Source of the DNA: Oscillospiraceae bacterium | GTDB taxonomy: Bacteria > Bacillota > Clostridia > Oscillospirales > Ruminococcaceae | Reading direction: 5' to 3' | Assembly (NCBI GenBank): GCA_017847875.1 | Contig: JAGASN010000016.1 | Coordinates: 1-34,830 of the forward strand | Length of the DNA: 34,830 nt | In this document: piece after piece, positions 34,061-34,830 of the stretch | Layout: each line of letters begins with the position of its first letter | Position numbering within the stretch: the first letter of the stretch is position 1 | Notes under the pieces: generated by a model | Told to the model about the DNA's origin: nothing | The model's database searches: none | The model's input: the letters and a program-made list of their open reading frames with translations, nothing else | Translations under genes and position numbers: made by a program

Positions 34061-34246
34061 TTATTTTACAATGGAAAGAATAAGGGTCATAAGAGTTTTG
34101 GTAAGGTTAACGGATTTCTTTTCAGCTACGAGAGCGGAAAAACCTTCGCAGTAAGCCATTTTTTCGTGTCTTTCCCAGTTTGCTTCAGAAGGAAGACGGC
34201 TTTCGAGCTGGCAGCGATAATCATTAAAAGAAATGTTGGAGAACAT
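34061..34246 (-). CDS. Small unknown protein (61 aa) with a structured leader
   Basis: ATG at 34244-34246 with GAAAGGA about 10 nt upstream; a longer frame to 34336 would include the promoter region and is rejected. Codons (TCC, CTT, GAA, AAA, GTT) match well-expressed genes of this window, which supports real coding. The peptide is MFSNISFNDYRCQ... with Cys, Trp and His in the middle and a hydrophobic C-terminal helix (TKTLMTLILSIV). No family recognised. It has its own promoter (34335-34364), hairpin leader and terminator. Confidence 0.65.
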   Translation of the reverse strand: MFSNISFNDYRCQLESRLPSEANWERHEKMAYCEGFSALVAEKKSVNLTKTLMTLILSIVK

Positions 34247-34255
34247 AAAATCAAG

Positions 34256-34320
34256 ATCCTTTCGTTGTTTGTTAGGCGCAAGGCGTTCCCTTGCTGCCGG
34301 CAATTTATTAACAAACTGTC
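34256..34320 (-). promoter_or_regulatory. Structured 5' leader of the 61-residue ORF
   Basis: Minus strand: GTTTGTTA pairs with TAACAAAC; inside, GGC-A-GCAAGG pairs with CCTTGC-GCC around GAACG. The result is a long hairpin with one internal loop and one bulged A, ending just before the ribosome-binding site. It could be an RNA regulator; no known riboswitch class is recognised. Confidence 0.55.
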
Positions 34321-34334
34321 CGTTTGTCGAGTAC

Positions 34335-34364
34335 ATTATAGCGCAACAAATCCTGCAAAATCAA
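34335..34364 (-). promoter_or_regulatory. Promoter of the 61-residue ORF
   Basis: Minus strand TATAAT (34335-34340) with TTGATT 18 nt upstream (34359-34364). A TTGACA (34366-34371) is too far from this -10. Confidence 0.65.
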
Positions 34365-34405
34365 GTGTCAACAACTGAGAAAACAAACGAAAATCGCTGT
34401 TAAAA

Positions 34406-34424
34406 TTTGTGCAGACTGCACAAA
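34406..34424. promoter_or_regulatory. Perfect 19-bp dyad
   Basis: TTTGTGCAGACTGCACAAA: 8-bp arms and a 3-bp centre, about 40 bp upstream of the promoter above. Operator-like; the regulator is unknown. The remaining sequence to 34615 shows no gene. Confidence 0.45.
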
Positions 34425-34616
34425 AATGAAAATTTCTAACATTTTAAAAAAGCCTTTATGCAGGATTTTCGGCATAAATCAGAAAAATATACAAAAAATG
34501 AATAAAAATTCTTTCGCAAAAATCGTCTGTCATGCCGTTTTTTCGCATAAATAAGCGCTTTTTCGCTTTATCAACCCAAAGTCTGTTTATTGAATAAAAA
34601 CACCTGTCCGCCGCAA

Positions 34617-34830
34617 AAAGCCTTCCCAGAGGATAAGGCTCCCTTGTATAAAGGGAGCTGTCGCACCGTAGGTGTGACTGAGGGATTGTCAACCCTGTCC
34701 AATCAAAAACCGGGCGGATATTATCCGCCCCTACAAATAAAAAAGCCTTACCAGAGGGGAAGGTGTCACCGCAGGTGACGGATGAGGGATAAACCCTGTC
34801 CCATTAAAAACGGGAGCACACATAGGTGCG
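34617..34830. repeat. Composite repeat at the window end
   Basis: CCTTCCCAGAGG joined to a GGCTCCCTT-type copy (hairpin 2 with CGCACC/GGTGTG), then a GGCGGATATTATCCGCC module, then a CCTTACC-type copy (34746-34790) and the start of a GGGAGCACACATAGGTGCG module cut by the edge. The order is nearly the same as at 21381-21530. Confidence 0.85.

Overview
The window is the replication-origin region of a Gram-positive bacterial chromosome, most likely a clostridial gut-type Firmicute (Oscillospirales-like is my best guess). The gene order is the classic Firmicute one: guaB, serS, parB, parA, noc, rsmG, mnmG, mnmE, khpB/jag, yidC, yidD, rnpA and rpmH on the minus strand to the left of dnaA, then dnaN, yaaA/rlbA, recF, remB, gyrB and gyrA on the plus strand to the right. 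Housekeeping genes diverge from a bipartite oriC that flanks dnaA (about 22.0 and 23.5-23.77 kb). DnaA boxes, a GC-rich spacer and TAC/TAT DnaA-trio repeats lie before dnaN. Two parS sites lie between noc and parA.

Layout. 1-0.59 kb: a partial AT-rich XRE repressor with four 17-bp operators, then a consensus promoter, tRNA-Met, tRNA-Glu and a terminator. 0.7-3.5 kb: a ribbon-helix-helix gene, a SLOG-like gene and two duplicated DUF975 membrane proteins. 3.9-9.96 kb: guaB, serS, parB, parA, parS sites and noc. 10.4-12.3 kb: a plus-strand accessory operon (DUF2975 protein, XRE regulator, two unknown membrane proteins) that runs against replication, plus one small minus-strand membrane ORF. 12.5-21.2 kb: the tRNA-modification and rpmH/yidC block, broken up by a ParB-like gene and two DUF559 nuclease-like genes. 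22-32.8 kb: the dnaA-to-gyrA block, with a third DUF559 gene between recF and remB and a membrane/coiled-coil protein between gyrB and gyrA. 32.9-34.4 kb: two zinc-ribbon membrane paralogs and a 61-residue ORF with a highly structured leader.

The most unusual content is a dense population of intergenic palindromic repeats. One family has the architecture hairpin 1, hypervariable but self-complementary hairpin 2, then a GAGGGAT-like tail. A second family is built on GTAGGGG plus a palindrome. Copies of the first family often occur as tail-to-tail inverted pairs. Three DUF559 (Vsr-like PD-(D/E)XK) genes sit in the interior of such pairs; the inward tails look like their ribosome-binding sites, and the repeats supply stop codons or C-termini for two of them. 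A 110-bp pair between dnaN and yaaA has the same two asymmetric ends as the DUF559 copy at 17.6-18.0 kb but no gene, so it looks like its empty form. I interpret this as a DUF559-encoding element and MITE-like derivatives. Repeats also encode the last 14 residues of RecF and the tail of an XRE regulator.

All family names come from reading the sequence; no database search was possible.
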